From the NCBI RefSeq assembly GCF_000424285.1, contig NZ_AUJP01000009.1, positions 173,122-237,121 on the forward strand: DNA of 64,000 bases. Reading direction: 5' to 3'. The notes under the pieces were generated by a model. That model did no database searches. It saw only the letters and a list, made by a program, of their open reading frames with translations, and was not told the DNA's origin. Positions 36,640-46,195 of this stretch are shown here, in pieces. Both the position numbers and the translations under genes were made by a program. The stretch's first letter is position 1, and each line of letters begins with the position of its first letter. The stretch comes from Butyrivibrio sp. MB2005 (GTDB taxonomy: Bacteria > Bacillota > Clostridia > Lachnospirales > Lachnospiraceae).

Positions 36640-38412
36640 GTGAAAGTAAAACGAGGACAAGCTATATCAAATATGGGAAGCTTTCGCAAGGCTCTTTCGA
36701 TGTACACCGTGAGAGCCTTGTTTTTTGTGTCGGGATTTGTGGTTGTCATATGCATGATCACAATCTTTCTTGTAGTTACTGTTATGAATGGATTGTATAC
36801 CCAGCAGAAAAATAATGCTGAGTTTGCCATAAAGGTGTATGTGTCTGAACTGGACAATTCCATATTGCAGGTCACAAAGCGCATTGCCAAGGAGGCCTCC
36901 GAGAACTACGATTTTTCATATCTGAATGATGCTGATGTTGCAAGAGAAAATTATTACAAGATGATGGAAAGTGTTGTCAGTGTCCGGCACAAAATGGATG
37001 ACATCAGAACGGAAAATGGCCTGGTATCAGGAGTATATATTGATTATCCGGATATTGATATGTTTCTGGTAAGCAATAATGATTCAACAGGAAACAGCAT
37101 GGTCGTCTTGCAAGAGTATGTCAGGGATACAGAAAAAAGCGATGAGGCGCAGGGAGCCTGGAAATTTGTGGATACAGGCGAAATGAAGCTTCTGGTATAT
37201 GTAAGACAATTCAGAAATGCTTATTATGGTGCGTGGTTCGACATTGATAACTGCGCAAAAGAGTTCTCTTTTTATGATACCGATATGGCGAATATCAGCG
37301 TTTTTTGTGACAAAGAAGGAACGGTAATAGGGCCGACTGACAGGCTTGCGGATAACTTCCCGGATAAGGTCCCTTCGGAAAACAGCTGGAGTAATTCCAA
37401 AGGATTTCTCTATGAGGTTGCACGGGTTGAATCTGCTGTTGCCGATTATGAGATTGCTCAGCTGATTCCTCTAAATTCAGTTCTTAGCGGGGTTCCGTCA
37501 CTCATATGGATATTGGTTATTCTGACTGTCCTGTCTATACTGATGGTCCCGGCCGTTATCTATGTTCTTAATAAGTGGATGGTAAGACCTATCACAGATC
37601 TTAACCTGGCGATGGATGAGATAGGCTCGGGAAATGTGGACTACAGAATTAAGGAAAGCGGTGCAATAGGAGAATTCGAGAAGCTAAACCATGAGTTTAA
37701 CAAGATGATGGATGATGTGCAGCGTCTCCAGCAGGGAGTTTATGAGGAGCGTCTCAAGGAGCAGAATGTTCGCCTGAAATTTCTAAGCCAGCAGATTCAG
37801 CCACATTTTATCATGAACACTCTAAATATCCTATACAGCTATGAGCAGGACGAATATCCCCTTATACAGAAGATGCTGATAAATCTTTCAAGATATTTTG
37901 CATACATAGTCAATGCCAGCAGGGATGAGGTGCTTCTCAAGGAGGAGATGAAACATATTCAAAACTATTTCGCTATCCAAAAAGTCAGATATCCCGATAC
38001 TTTTTCCACGATCATAGAGTGGGAAGATGAGGTGGCAAATTGCCTGATTCCGCCGCTTCTTATCCAGAATTTTGCAGAGAATACCATAAAACACTCTATC
38101 AGGATAGGAGAGGAGATTCAGATTATCATAATAGCCAGGAGATACGATAAGGACCCGAATAAAGTTCAGGTGCTTATGCTCGATACAGGCAAAGGAATCA
38201 ATGAGGAGACCCTCGAAGTAATTCACAGATTTCAGGATACAGGGGTCAGGGAATCCCAGCTGGGCGTGGGCATTCAGAACGCCATAGAGAGGCTGAAAAT
38301 CCTCTACGGCGTAGAGACCAGACTGGAGATAATGAGGGATGAGCCTCACGGAACAAGAATAGAGATAATATTGCCGCTCAAGCTGGCAGAGGATGAGGAA
38401 GATGATGAATAG
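36640..38412 (+). CDS. sensor histidine kinase, LytS/YesM family
   Basis: 590 aa from GTG 36640, chosen because AAGGAG lies 6 nt upstream. TM1 (about 22-47), extracellular sensor (about 50-285), TM2 (about 288-310), HAMP (about 311-365), His_kinase domain with H389 in LSQQIQPHFIMNTLNIL, and HATPase (IPPLLIQNFAENTIKHS; MLDTGKGI; GVGIQNAIERL). YesM-type kinases sense sugars and phosphorylate AraC-fused response regulators, which is exactly the next gene (20-nt overlap region). Confidence 0.93.
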   Translation: MKVKRGQAISNMGSFRKALSMYTVRALFFVSGFVVVICMITIFLVVTVMNGLYTQQKNNAEFAIKVYVSELDNSILQVTKRIAKEASENYDFSYLNDADVARENYYKMMESVVSVRHKMDDIRTENGLVSGVYIDYPDIDMFLVSNNDSTGNSMVVLQEYVRDTEKSDEAQGAWKFVDTGEMKLLVYVRQFRNAYYGAWFDIDNCAKEFSFYDTDMANISVFCDKEGTVIGPTDRLADNFPDKVPSENSWSNSKGFLYEVARVESAVADYEIAQLIPLNSVLSGVPSLIWILVILTVLSILMVPAVIYVLNKWMVRPITDLNLAMDEIGSGNVDYRIKESGAIGEFEKLNHEFNKMMDDVQRLQQGVYEERLKEQNVRLKFLSQQIQPHFIMNTLNILYSYEQDEYPLIQKMLINLSRYFAYIVNASRDEVLLKEEMKHIQNYFAIQKVRYPDTFSTIIEWEDEVANCLIPPLLIQNFAENTIKHSIRIGEEIQIIIIARRYDKDPNKVQVLMLDTGKGINEETLEVIHRFQDTGVRESQLGVGIQNAIERLKILYGVETRLEIMRDEPHGTRIEIILPLKLAEDEEDDE

Positions 38413-39190
38413 GAAGCTTAATGCGCTGATCGTTGATGATGAAGCTGTTGTATTAAATTCCATGAAAAAAAGGATCATGTGGGATAAATACGGCGTGGAA
38501 AATGTATATGAAGCGGGTTCAATGGCGATAGCTAAGGAGATATTTGAGAGGGAACATATAGATTTTATGCTATCTGACGTGGAGATGCCGCAGGGCTCGG
38601 GGCTTGAACTGTTCGAATGGGTGAAGCTTCACTACCCTGCAACAGAGTGCATATATGTGACCTGCCACCCGGAATACGACTACATGAGAAAAGCGATGCT
38701 GCTCGGAAGTGTCGACTATATATTGAAACCAATAGACTACAGTGAACTTGATGAGATACTGACTAAGCTCGTGGAGAGGCTCCAAAGTGAGAGAGAAAAG
38801 GAGGAAATCCCTGGGGATATAGTCATACGTGTTGCAGTGCAGGAATCACAGGAAAATCATAATCAGTCTGTCCATGATGCCAAACGGTTCATATTAGAGC
38901 ATATTCAGGAGGATATCTGCGTGGATGATATAGCTATGACTGTACATCTAAATGCCAGTTATCTCATGAGGACCTTCAAGAAAGGAACGGGGGTTTCGAT
39001 TCTTGAGTATATCACGAATGAAAGGATAAAGCTTGCGAAGGAGATACTTTTATCCACTGACTATCCGGTCACCAAAGTGGCGGAACTTGTGGGATACCCA
39101 AACTATTCGTATTTTACCAAAATCTTCAAGAAATCCGTTGGAGTTGGACCAAAAGGCTATAGGAATGAAAATGCAAAAAGTCATTTTTGA
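38405..39190 (+). CDS. AraC-type response regulator, YesN family
   Basis: 261 aa. Receiver (1-120) with acid pair D11-D12, phospho-acceptor D58 (MLSDVEMPQGSG) and K108; AraC DNA-binding domain at about 160-258 (DICVDDIAMTVHLNASYLMRTFKKGTG; YPVTKVAELVGYPNYSYFTKIFKK). It partners with the upstream kinase, whose last codons overlap its start. Three in-frame ATGs (38393, 38402, 38405) exist; 38405 is best spaced from AGGA. It probably activates the importer-esterase-GH43 genes that follow. Confidence 0.92.
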   Translation: MNRKLNALIVDDEAVVLNSMKKRIMWDKYGVENVYEAGSMAIAKEIFEREHIDFMLSDVEMPQGSGLELFEWVKLHYPATECIYVTCHPEYDYMRKAMLLGSVDYILKPIDYSELDEILTKLVERLQSEREKEEIPGDIVIRVAVQESQENHNQSVHDAKRFILEHIQEDICVDDIAMTVHLNASYLMRTFKKGTGVSILEYITNERIKLAKEILLSTDYPVTKVAELVGYPNYSYFTKIFKKSVGVGPKGYRNENAKSHF

Positions 39191-39194
39191 ACAT

Positions 39195-39240
39195 ATAACA
39201 GGTAAGGATTTTTCTATTTTGAAAAATCCTTACCTGTTAT
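39195..39240. other. 19-bp perfect inverted repeat without T run
   Basis: Arms 39195-39213 and 39222-39240 (begin ATAACAGGTAAGG, end CCTTACCTGTTAT) pair perfectly around an 8-nt loop CTATTTTG. The downstream flank CATTTGAGCAG has no T run, so it is not a normal terminator. It lies between the regulator and the binding-protein gene and could be an operator, an attenuation element or an mRNA-stability hairpin. Confidence 0.7.
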
Positions 39241-39291
39241 CATTTGAGCAGTAACAAACATCAAAGTTGTAAATGGGAGGTAACAAAAATT

Positions 39292-40854
39292 ATGAAGAAG
39301 AAACTTGTCAGTATTCTTACAGCCGGGGCTGTTGCAACAATGACTCTTGCCGGTTGCGGAGGATCTTCAAATACTGCAACAGGTGAGGAAGAGACAGCAT
39401 CAGCTGAGACCTCTGAGGGCACTGCAGGTAGTGAAGATAGCACATCTGATGCGGCTATAGATATGAGCGAAGAGCCTTACGAGATCGCGGTTCAGTTCAT
39501 AGGACTTAATGAGTCTAACAATGATCTGGAGGCAGTTGAGGCTGCTATAAATGAGATTACTCTTGAGAAGATAAATGCGACGGTTGACCTTCAGCCTCTT
39601 TTTATTGGGGATATGGGGACAACCACTTCCATGGGTATCGCCGGTGGTGAGAAGATGGATATTGTGACTGTCGGCCTGGTATACGCCATGAGTTCAGCAG
39701 TGAAGGATGGGGTGCTTCTTGAGCTTGATGATCTTATCGCAGAGAGAGGAAGCGCTATCTCAGAGGTATGTTCAAATGTTGAGGCAGCTCAGAAAATAAA
39801 CGGCAAAACCTATGCGGTTTCAGGCTACCCTTATCCGGCAGTGTCAGGAGGATTCGTATATAACAAGACTGTTGCCGATAAACTCGGACTCGATATGCAT
39901 GATGGAATGACAATCGACGATCTGACAGCAGTGGGAGAGACTTTGAAAGAAAATGGCATGTATCTTACAAGCTTTTCCAATTCCGCACAGCTCAATTTCA
40001 AATTTATGAATTCTGTAGATGTTTACGGTGCTTCGGGAGACTATGGCGTAGTTATGGATCCTTCCAATGATACTACAGTAGAGAATATATTTGCCACAGA
40101 TGAATTTAAGCATTACTGCGAGACAGTAAAGACATGGTTTGACAACGGATATCTTCCGGAGGATCAGATGACAGATACAACTTCTGTTCAGCAGCATTTT
40201 GCCAATCAGAAAGTGTTTGGAACATCTACTGCATATACACCTGATCAGATAGCTGTATGGACAAACCCTGACTTTGAGACAGGAATAGTATCTATGGATA
40301 ATCCTATTATCCAGACATCCTTTGTCCAGGAGATGATGCTCGGCATTGCTGCAACATCAGAGAGACCTGACAAATGTATGGATCTTATCAACCTCATCTA
40401 CTCTGATGCAGATGTTGCCAACCTCTTTAATTACGGTATTGAGGGTACAGATTATGTTGCGGTTGATGGAACGGATAACGTTATCACATATGACGGCACA
40501 GCCAATGCAGATCACAGCGGATATTACACATCCTTTATGCACTTTGGTAATCCCATAACAAGACATATTGTGGCTCCTCTTACAGATGAGTATGTGAATG
40601 ATCTTGAGGCATTCAATGATTCTGCAGTTGTTTCCAAGGCTTTTGGATATGCATTTGACGCAGAGGCTTACAGCACACAGGCAGCCGGAATATCTGCAGT
40701 ACTTGCAGAGCAGCTTCCTCTGTTAAATGCAGGACAGGTCGAGGATGTGGATGCAGCTATCGAGAAGCTTGTCGGTGATCTTCAGACAGCAGGAATTGAT
40801 GAGGTAATAGCAGCCAATCAGGAACAGCTTGATGCTTACCTTGCAGGTAATTAA
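39292..40854 (+). CDS. ABC sugar-binding lipoprotein (LplA/YtcQ-like)
   Basis: 520 aa. Lipobox LAGC then an acidic Ser/Thr-rich linker. The body (AVQFIGLNESNNDLEAVEAAINEITLEKINATVDLQPLF; ADKLGLDM) is like LplA/YtcQ-type binders that work with LplB/YtcP permeases and are regulated by YesMN-like pairs. GGGAGG precedes the ATG at 39292; the upstream frame has no ribosome site. Likely binds complex pectin or xylan oligosaccharides. Confidence 0.92.
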   Translation: MKKKLVSILTAGAVATMTLAGCGGSSNTATGEEETASAETSEGTAGSEDSTSDAAIDMSEEPYEIAVQFIGLNESNNDLEAVEAAINEITLEKINATVDLQPLFIGDMGTTTSMGIAGGEKMDIVTVGLVYAMSSAVKDGVLLELDDLIAERGSAISEVCSNVEAAQKINGKTYAVSGYPYPAVSGGFVYNKTVADKLGLDMHDGMTIDDLTAVGETLKENGMYLTSFSNSAQLNFKFMNSVDVYGASGDYGVVMDPSNDTTVENIFATDEFKHYCETVKTWFDNGYLPEDQMTDTTSVQQHFANQKVFGTSTAYTPDQIAVWTNPDFETGIVSMDNPIIQTSFVQEMMLGIAATSERPDKCMDLINLIYSDADVANLFNYGIEGTDYVAVDGTDNVITYDGTANADHSGYYTSFMHFGNPITRHIVAPLTDEYVNDLEAFNDSAVVSKAFGYAFDAEAYSTQAAGISAVLAEQLPLLNAGQVEDVDAAIEKLVGDLQTAGIDEVIAANQEQLDAYLAGN

Positions 40855-40881
40855 GAGCAGGAGTTTTGAAGGAGCATGAGC

Positions 40882-41808
40882 ATGAAAGGTAATAAAAAAT
40901 CTCTCGGGAAACAGCTTCTGCACTGGCTTCCGTTTTATCTTATGGGACTTCCCGGAATGACTTATCTTTTTATAAATAACTATATGCCCTTGGCGGGTCT
41001 GCAGATAGCTTTCAAGGATTTTAACTACGCTAAGGGCATGTGGGAGAGTCCCTGGAATGGGGTAAAGAATTTTGAGTTTTTGTTTAAGAGCAATGATGCA
41101 TTCGTTATGATCAGAAATACCCTGCTTTACAATATCCTATGGATTTTCCTTGGGATGGTACTGGGGGTTGGAGCGGCTATTCTCTTAAATGAGGTAAAAA
41201 ATGCTGCGGCAAAGAAATTCTATCAGACGGTGATTCTTCTCCCTTATCTGATGTCGATGGTTGTAATTGCATACCTTGTATATGCTTACTTATCACCCAC
41301 ATCAGGCCTTATATCAAAAATGATCGGGAGAATTACAGGAAGCATACCTCAGTTTTATCAGGAGCCAAAATACTGGCCGTTTATCCTGACCTTTGTGAAT
41401 CAGTGGAGAGGCATAGGCTTTGGAATGATCCTGTATCTGTCGAGCCTGCTGGGAATAGATCCCGCATACTACGAAGCCGCCTCATTGGACGGAGCCTCGA
41501 AGTGGCAGCAAATCCGCCTGATAACGATACCGCTCTTAAAGCCGACTATTCTCATGCTCCTGATATTAAATATGGGGCAGATTTTCAGATCCGACTTTGG
41601 TCTGTTCTATCAGGTTCCCATGATGCAGAGTGCGCTTATGCCTGCGACACAGACTATTGACACCTATGTGTACAGGGCGCTGCTTAAGCTCAACAACGTG
41701 GGTATGTCATCTGCGGCATCATTTATTCAATCAGTTGTAGGCTTTATATTCATCGTCGTTGCCAACAAGATTGTAAGCAGGCTTGATGAAAACAGTTCGG
41801 TATTCTAA
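40882..41808 (+). CDS. ABC sugar permease, LplB family
   Basis: 308 aa with six transmembrane segments. Begins HWLPFYLMGLPGMTYLFINNYMPLAGLQIAFKDFNYAKG, the characteristic LplB/YteP opening, with EAA loop YYEAASLDGASKWQQIRLITIPLLKP. AAGGAG lies 7 nt before ATG 40882; the ATG at 40876 would be only 1 nt away. Confidence 0.95.
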   Translation: MKGNKKSLGKQLLHWLPFYLMGLPGMTYLFINNYMPLAGLQIAFKDFNYAKGMWESPWNGVKNFEFLFKSNDAFVMIRNTLLYNILWIFLGMVLGVGAAILLNEVKNAAAKKFYQTVILLPYLMSMVVIAYLVYAYLSPTSGLISKMIGRITGSIPQFYQEPKYWPFILTFVNQWRGIGFGMILYLSSLLGIDPAYYEAASLDGASKWQQIRLITIPLLKPTILMLLILNMGQIFRSDFGLFYQVPMMQSALMPATQTIDTYVYRALLKLNNVGMSSAASFIQSVVGFIFIVVANKIVSRLDENSSVF

Positions 41809-41829
41809 GAAAGGGGCTATACAGGATAT

Positions 41830-42717
41830 ATGAAAACAAAGACACAAAAACGCTGGTCTTTAGCAGCGAATATCATATTGACAATCAGCTCACTTCTGGC
41901 AATACTGCCGTTCATACTGTTGGTGATTGCTTCATTTACTGATGAGGAAGTTGCCATGAATGACGGCTTTTCATACCTGCCAGCAAAGCTGTCTATGGCA
42001 GCCTTCGGGTATATTGGACAGCAGTGGGCGATGATAGGAAGAGCATATCTGATGACGATTATTGTCACAGCAATTGGAACCGGTGCAAGCGTTGTAATGA
42101 CAGCAATGCTGGCCTATATGCTCTCTCAGAGGAAACTTCCGGGAAGAAAGATTTTGAATTTTCTTGTAGTATTCACCATGCTGTTTAACGGAGGCCTCGT
42201 TCCCACCTATATCATGTACGTGAGAACTTTTCATCTGAAAAACAGCATAGGAGGACTTATAGTGCCAAACCTCATGCTGAGCGGTTTCATGGTAATGCTG
42301 GTGAGAAACTATTTTGAAAACAGCATTCCCGAAGAACTCTATGAGGCTTCGAGGATAGATGGGGCAGGTGAGTTTTACAACTTTTTCCATATAGCCCTTC
42401 CACTGTCTGTTCCGATACTTGCCACCAGCGGACTTATGACGGGACTTGCATACTGGAATGACTGGCAGAACGGATTGTACTATCTTGATTCCAAGGGAGC
42501 AAAACTCTATACGGTACAGAACATTCTCAACAACATAAATGAGAATATCCAGTTTCTTGCATCCAATGCGACAGGCGGTGTTAACGTAGGAGATCTTCCG
42601 ACAACTACAGTGAGGATGGCTATTGCACTGGTTGGAATACTTCCTGTGCTGATAATATATCCCTTCTTCCAGAAATACTTTGCAAAAGGTCTTACAATGG
42701 GCGCTGTGAAGGGATAA
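41830..42717 (+). CDS. ABC sugar permease, LplC/YtcP family
   Basis: 295 aa, six transmembrane segments, EAA loop LYEASRIDGAGEFYNFFHIALPLSVP and the family end KYFAKGLTMGAVKG. Partner of the LplB-like gene. An AAAGGGG lies rather far (about 13 nt) from the ATG. As in the first importer no ATPase gene accompanies it. Confidence 0.95.
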   Translation: MKTKTQKRWSLAANIILTISSLLAILPFILLVIASFTDEEVAMNDGFSYLPAKLSMAAFGYIGQQWAMIGRAYLMTIIVTAIGTGASVVMTAMLAYMLSQRKLPGRKILNFLVVFTMLFNGGLVPTYIMYVRTFHLKNSIGGLIVPNLMLSGFMVMLVRNYFENSIPEELYEASRIDGAGEFYNFFHIALPLSVPILATSGLMTGLAYWNDWQNGLYYLDSKGAKLYTVQNILNNINENIQFLASNATGGVNVGDLPTTTVRMAIALVGILPVLIIYPFFQKYFAKGLTMGAVKG

Positions 42718-42738
42718 TAGGATTTGGGACTATACTTT

Positions 42739-42762
42739 ATGCCCGGGCTACGGCTCGGGCAT
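42739..42762 (+). other. stem-loop with UACG tetraloop between permease and esterase
   Basis: ATGCCCGGGC-TACG-GCTCGGGCAT, a 10-bp stem closed by a UNCG tetraloop (very stable), with no strong T run after it. Probably an intra-operon processing or attenuation hairpin. Confidence 0.55.
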
Positions 42763-42840
42763 GATTTGTATATGAAGAAGAGTCATAATGGCTTGATGTG
42801 CCGACAGTAGAGGATTAAGATTAATTGAGGAGCAGCGATC

Positions 42841-44181
42841 ATGATAATAAATACAAAATACGGAAAGATACAAGGGCTTGATAAGGAGGGGTATTCCTGC
42901 TTCCTGGGAGTACCTTATGCGAAACCACCTGTGGGAGATCTCAGATGGAAGGCACCTGTGGAACCTGAGCACTATAGCGGTGTAAGGAAGGCTACGGCTT
43001 TCGGGAACAGATGCATGCAGGAGATTATCGAAGATGATCTTTACACGAAGGAATTCTACAGTAACAATGAGTACAACTGTACCATGTCCGAGGACTGTCT
43101 GTACCTGAATATATGGACGCCATTGACAGCAAAAGACGAGCGGGATTTGCCCGGTTCTGCAGAAAATAAGCGCTATCCTGTTGCCTTCTGGATTCATGGC
43201 GGGGCGTTTATGGGCGGCTATGCCAGTGAGATGGAGTTTGACGGTGAGGCCTACTGCAAAAGAGGCGTGGTGCTTGTAAGTGTTGAATACAGGTGCAATG
43301 TATTTGGATTTTGGGCACATCCCTGGCTGACAGAGGAGAATGAGAAAAAGATATCCGGCAATTACGGGATACTTGACCAGATAGCAGCACTTAGATGGGT
43401 TCATGATAATATTGCAGCTTTTGGAGGTGATGCTGATAACATTACTATTTTTGGACAGAGTGCGGGAGCGATGAGCGTGCAGACACTTCTGTCGAGTGAG
43501 CTTGCAAATGGCCTTTATTCGAAAGCCATAATGCAGAGCGGCGGCTCCTATAAATATGGGCTTCACAGGGATATAACCCTGGAGGAACAGGAAAAAATAG
43601 GAAGAATGCTGCCGGAGGTACTTGGCGCAGCCGGTCTTGAGGAAATGAGAAGCCTTGATGCAAAGACAATAATCAGAAAGATGGGAGCATTTATTGGCAA
43701 GGGAATAGCCTCTTTTAACGGTTTATTCCTTATTCCGACAATTGATGGATATGTACTAAAAGATGGCTACTATAAACTTATGGATGAGGGTAAAATGCCC
43801 GACGTGCCATGCCTGATCGGATCAAATGCAGATGATATACTTCAGGATGAAGATAAGAGCGGTATAGCCAAAAAGCAGCCGCTTCATAAAGGAAGTGTAG
43901 CTTATAGCTTAAAACTTGAGGAGACGGGAAATCAGCCTGCCTATGTGTACTTTTTTAACAGGAAGCTTCCGGGGGATGATCATGGAGCCTTCCACTCAGC
44001 GGAGCTGTGGTATATGTTCGGAACACTTGGCAGATGCTGGAGACCGATGGATAAGCATGACTATGAGCTATCTGATGAGATGATGGATGCCTGGACCACG
44101 TTCATGAAACAAGGTCAATTTGGGGATGATGAATGGAAGAGGTGCATAAAGAGCGAACCTTATTACAGGGTATTTGAGTAG
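42841..44181 (+). CDS. carboxylesterase type B family
   Basis: 446 aa, no signal peptide. FLGVPYAKPPVGDLRW, EDCLYLNIWTP, oxyanion WIHGGAFMGG, nucleophile S207 in GQSAGA, and H385 in HGAFHSAELWYMFG are the type B esterase landmarks; the acid position appears as D332 (SNADD) rather than Glu. Placed between an oligosaccharide importer and GH43, it probably removes acetyl or feruloyl groups from imported oligosaccharides in the cytoplasm (inference). GAGGAG lies 8 nt upstream. Confidence 0.9.
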   Translation: MIINTKYGKIQGLDKEGYSCFLGVPYAKPPVGDLRWKAPVEPEHYSGVRKATAFGNRCMQEIIEDDLYTKEFYSNNEYNCTMSEDCLYLNIWTPLTAKDERDLPGSAENKRYPVAFWIHGGAFMGGYASEMEFDGEAYCKRGVVLVSVEYRCNVFGFWAHPWLTEENEKKISGNYGILDQIAALRWVHDNIAAFGGDADNITIFGQSAGAMSVQTLLSSELANGLYSKAIMQSGGSYKYGLHRDITLEEQEKIGRMLPEVLGAAGLEEMRSLDAKTIIRKMGAFIGKGIASFNGLFLIPTIDGYVLKDGYYKLMDEGKMPDVPCLIGSNADDILQDEDKSGIAKKQPLHKGSVAYSLKLEETGNQPAYVYFFNRKLPGDDHGAFHSAELWYMFGTLGRCWRPMDKHDYELSDEMMDAWTTFMKQGQFGDDEWKRCIKSEPYYRVFE

Positions 44182-44201
44182 ATTTCGGAAGGAGTATAGC
44201 A

Positions 44202-46100
44202 ATGAAAAAGTATTTTTGTAACCCGATAAACATCGATTATCACTATCAGTTTATCAAAGACAGTTTTAGAGGTGGAGAACTTCACATCTCAAGAGAGGCA
44301 GCTGACCCCACATTTTTATATTGGAAAGGAAAATATTATATTTTCGCATCCATGAATCTCTCTGTGTGGGTGTCTGAGGATCTTGCGAATTGGAAGAGTG
44401 TGAGACTTCCTGATAATCTGCCGCTTAATGACTATGCACCTGATGTGAGGGTGATTGGTGATTATGTTTACTTCAGCGCATCCAAAAGGGGCGAGATCTG
44501 TAATTTCTACCGCACCAAGGACATAGAGAACGGACCCTATGAAGAAATCCCGGGTACTTTTGATTTCTGGGATCCTGATCTTTTCTGGGATGATGATGGG
44601 AAGGTTTATCTATACTGGGGCTGCTCAAATATGACTCCCATATGGGGCGTAGAGCTGGATCCCGAGACGATGAAGCCTCTTTCGGACAGAGTGGAGCTTG
44701 TCCACGGAAGACCCAGGGAGCTTGGCTATGAGAGAGTGGGAGAGGACCACAGTAAGCCTCTGATTGAAGGTGAAGAGCTGGACAGACTTTTTGAGGGCTT
44801 TATTAAAAACATGGGTCAAGAGATGCTGGCCAATGCTTCAGATACGGACAAGGCTTTTTTCAAGAGCATGCTAAGTAATAATCCGTTTATTGAAGGCGCT
44901 TATATGAATAAGCATGACGGAAAATACTATCTTCAGTATGCAGCAACGGGCGCTGAGTACAATGTTTACTGTGACGGTGTATATGTGTCGGATTCACCCC
45001 TGGGACCCTTTGAGCTTGCTGAAAATAATCCTTATTCCTATCAGCCGGGCGGCTTCATGCCGGGGGCAGGCCACGGTTCGACAATGGAGGATGCAAACGG
45101 TAATTTCTGGCACACCTCAACAAGTCGCATAAGCCTCAATGATAACATGGAGAGAAGATGTGGCATCTGGCGTGCAGGCTTTGACAAGGACGGAGAGCTT
45201 TTCTGTAATACAGGTTACAGTGACTGGCCTCAGTACGTGGATGGAGGAAAGCTTGATCCCTGGCAGGAGCCGGAATGGTACCTGCTTAGCCGCGGCGCGA
45301 AGATGACAGCATCTTCTTACTGCGTAGGCGAGGGAAGCGGCGCCGGCGAAGGAGATACGAAAGTAGCAGTATGGGACAGCATATCAACCGCACCGGACAA
45401 TGCTCCTTCAAGAGCTTCAGAGGAAGATGACAGAACCTGGTGGAGAGCTGCCGGGAAGGACGCCGGTGAATGGCTTATGATGGACCTTGGCGATGTGAAG
45501 GATGTGCGTGGTATTCAGATCAATTTTGCTGATGACAGAGTAGATGCACAGCCGGAGACAGAGATAACGGGTCAGGGTATGGGCGCAAGACAGATAGACG
45601 GCAGGACACATCATACCAGATGGACTTTGGAAGGCTCCTTGGACGGTGAGACCTTTGCTGTTTTGATGGATAAGTCCGATGCGGATACAAACCTTCCTCA
45701 TGACTTTATAGTTTTGAATGATGGTGAAGGTCAAAAGCTTCGCTATATCAGACTGACTATTCTTGAGGCACCTTTTGATCAAAATGCTGCCATATCAGGC
45801 CTTCGTGTATTCGGTAAGGGCAATGGAAAAAAGCCTCAGGAAGTGAGCTTTGAAGCGTTGAGACTCGATGACCTTGATATGCGTGTATCCATGCAGGCTC
45901 AGGGTGCAGATGGCTACAATATCTGCTGGGGTCATGCTGCTGATAAGCTCTATCACAGCTGCATGTTTTACCCTGCGAAAGGCGCTGACAAGGCTGAGCG
46001 CATCATTGGCGCACTCATTTCCGGACAGGATGTATATGTAAGAGTTGATGCATTCAATGAGAACGGCATAACCTGCGGCAAGGTCAGGAAGCTCAAATAA
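44202..46100 (+). CDS. modular GH43 with F5/8 type C domain, cytoplasmic
   Basis: 632 aa with no signal peptide. GH43 domain (about 1-345): D35 (AADPTFLY), D124 (FWDPDLF), E231 (FIEGAYM). Residues about 390-540 resemble an F5/8 type C (discoidin) carbohydrate-binding domain: EWLMMDLGDVKDVRGIQINF and LRYIRLTILEAP. The end (about 550-632) has an Fn3-like pattern. An intracellular enzyme with appended binding domains is uncommon and suggests large imported oligosaccharides. Last gene of the operon. Confidence 0.88.
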   Translation: MKKYFCNPINIDYHYQFIKDSFRGGELHISREAADPTFLYWKGKYYIFASMNLSVWVSEDLANWKSVRLPDNLPLNDYAPDVRVIGDYVYFSASKRGEICNFYRTKDIENGPYEEIPGTFDFWDPDLFWDDDGKVYLYWGCSNMTPIWGVELDPETMKPLSDRVELVHGRPRELGYERVGEDHSKPLIEGEELDRLFEGFIKNMGQEMLANASDTDKAFFKSMLSNNPFIEGAYMNKHDGKYYLQYAATGAEYNVYCDGVYVSDSPLGPFELAENNPYSYQPGGFMPGAGHGSTMEDANGNFWHTSTSRISLNDNMERRCGIWRAGFDKDGELFCNTGYSDWPQYVDGGKLDPWQEPEWYLLSRGAKMTASSYCVGEGSGAGEGDTKVAVWDSISTAPDNAPSRASEEDDRTWWRAAGKDAGEWLMMDLGDVKDVRGIQINFADDRVDAQPETEITGQGMGARQIDGRTHHTRWTLEGSLDGETFAVLMDKSDADTNLPHDFIVLNDGEGQKLRYIRLTILEAPFDQNAAISGLRVFGKGNGKKPQEVSFEALRLDDLDMRVSMQAQGADGYNICWGHAADKLYHSCMFYPAKGADKAERIIGALISGQDVYVRVDAFNENGITCGKVRKLK

Positions 46101-46151
46101 TGCGAAGAAGCGACCGAGAAATAACTGACGTTAAAATCTGAATTTAAAGAA

Positions 46152-46195
46152 AGACTGTGAAGAATGCTTATACAGGATTCTTCGCAGTCTCTTTT
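46152..46195. terminator. bidirectional terminator GH43 / DMT gene
   Basis: AGACTGTGAAGAAT and ATTCTTCGCAGTCT pair (one wobble) around an 11-nt loop, flanked by CTTTT on the right and, on the opposite strand, TTTCTTT. The DMT gene's stop lies in the loop and arm. Confidence 0.75.

Noticed and set aside
42748..43566. Minus-strand open frame of 272 codons opposite the esterase
   Set aside because: Antisense to a clear carboxylesterase with GQSAG and HGG motifs; composition is not protein-like.
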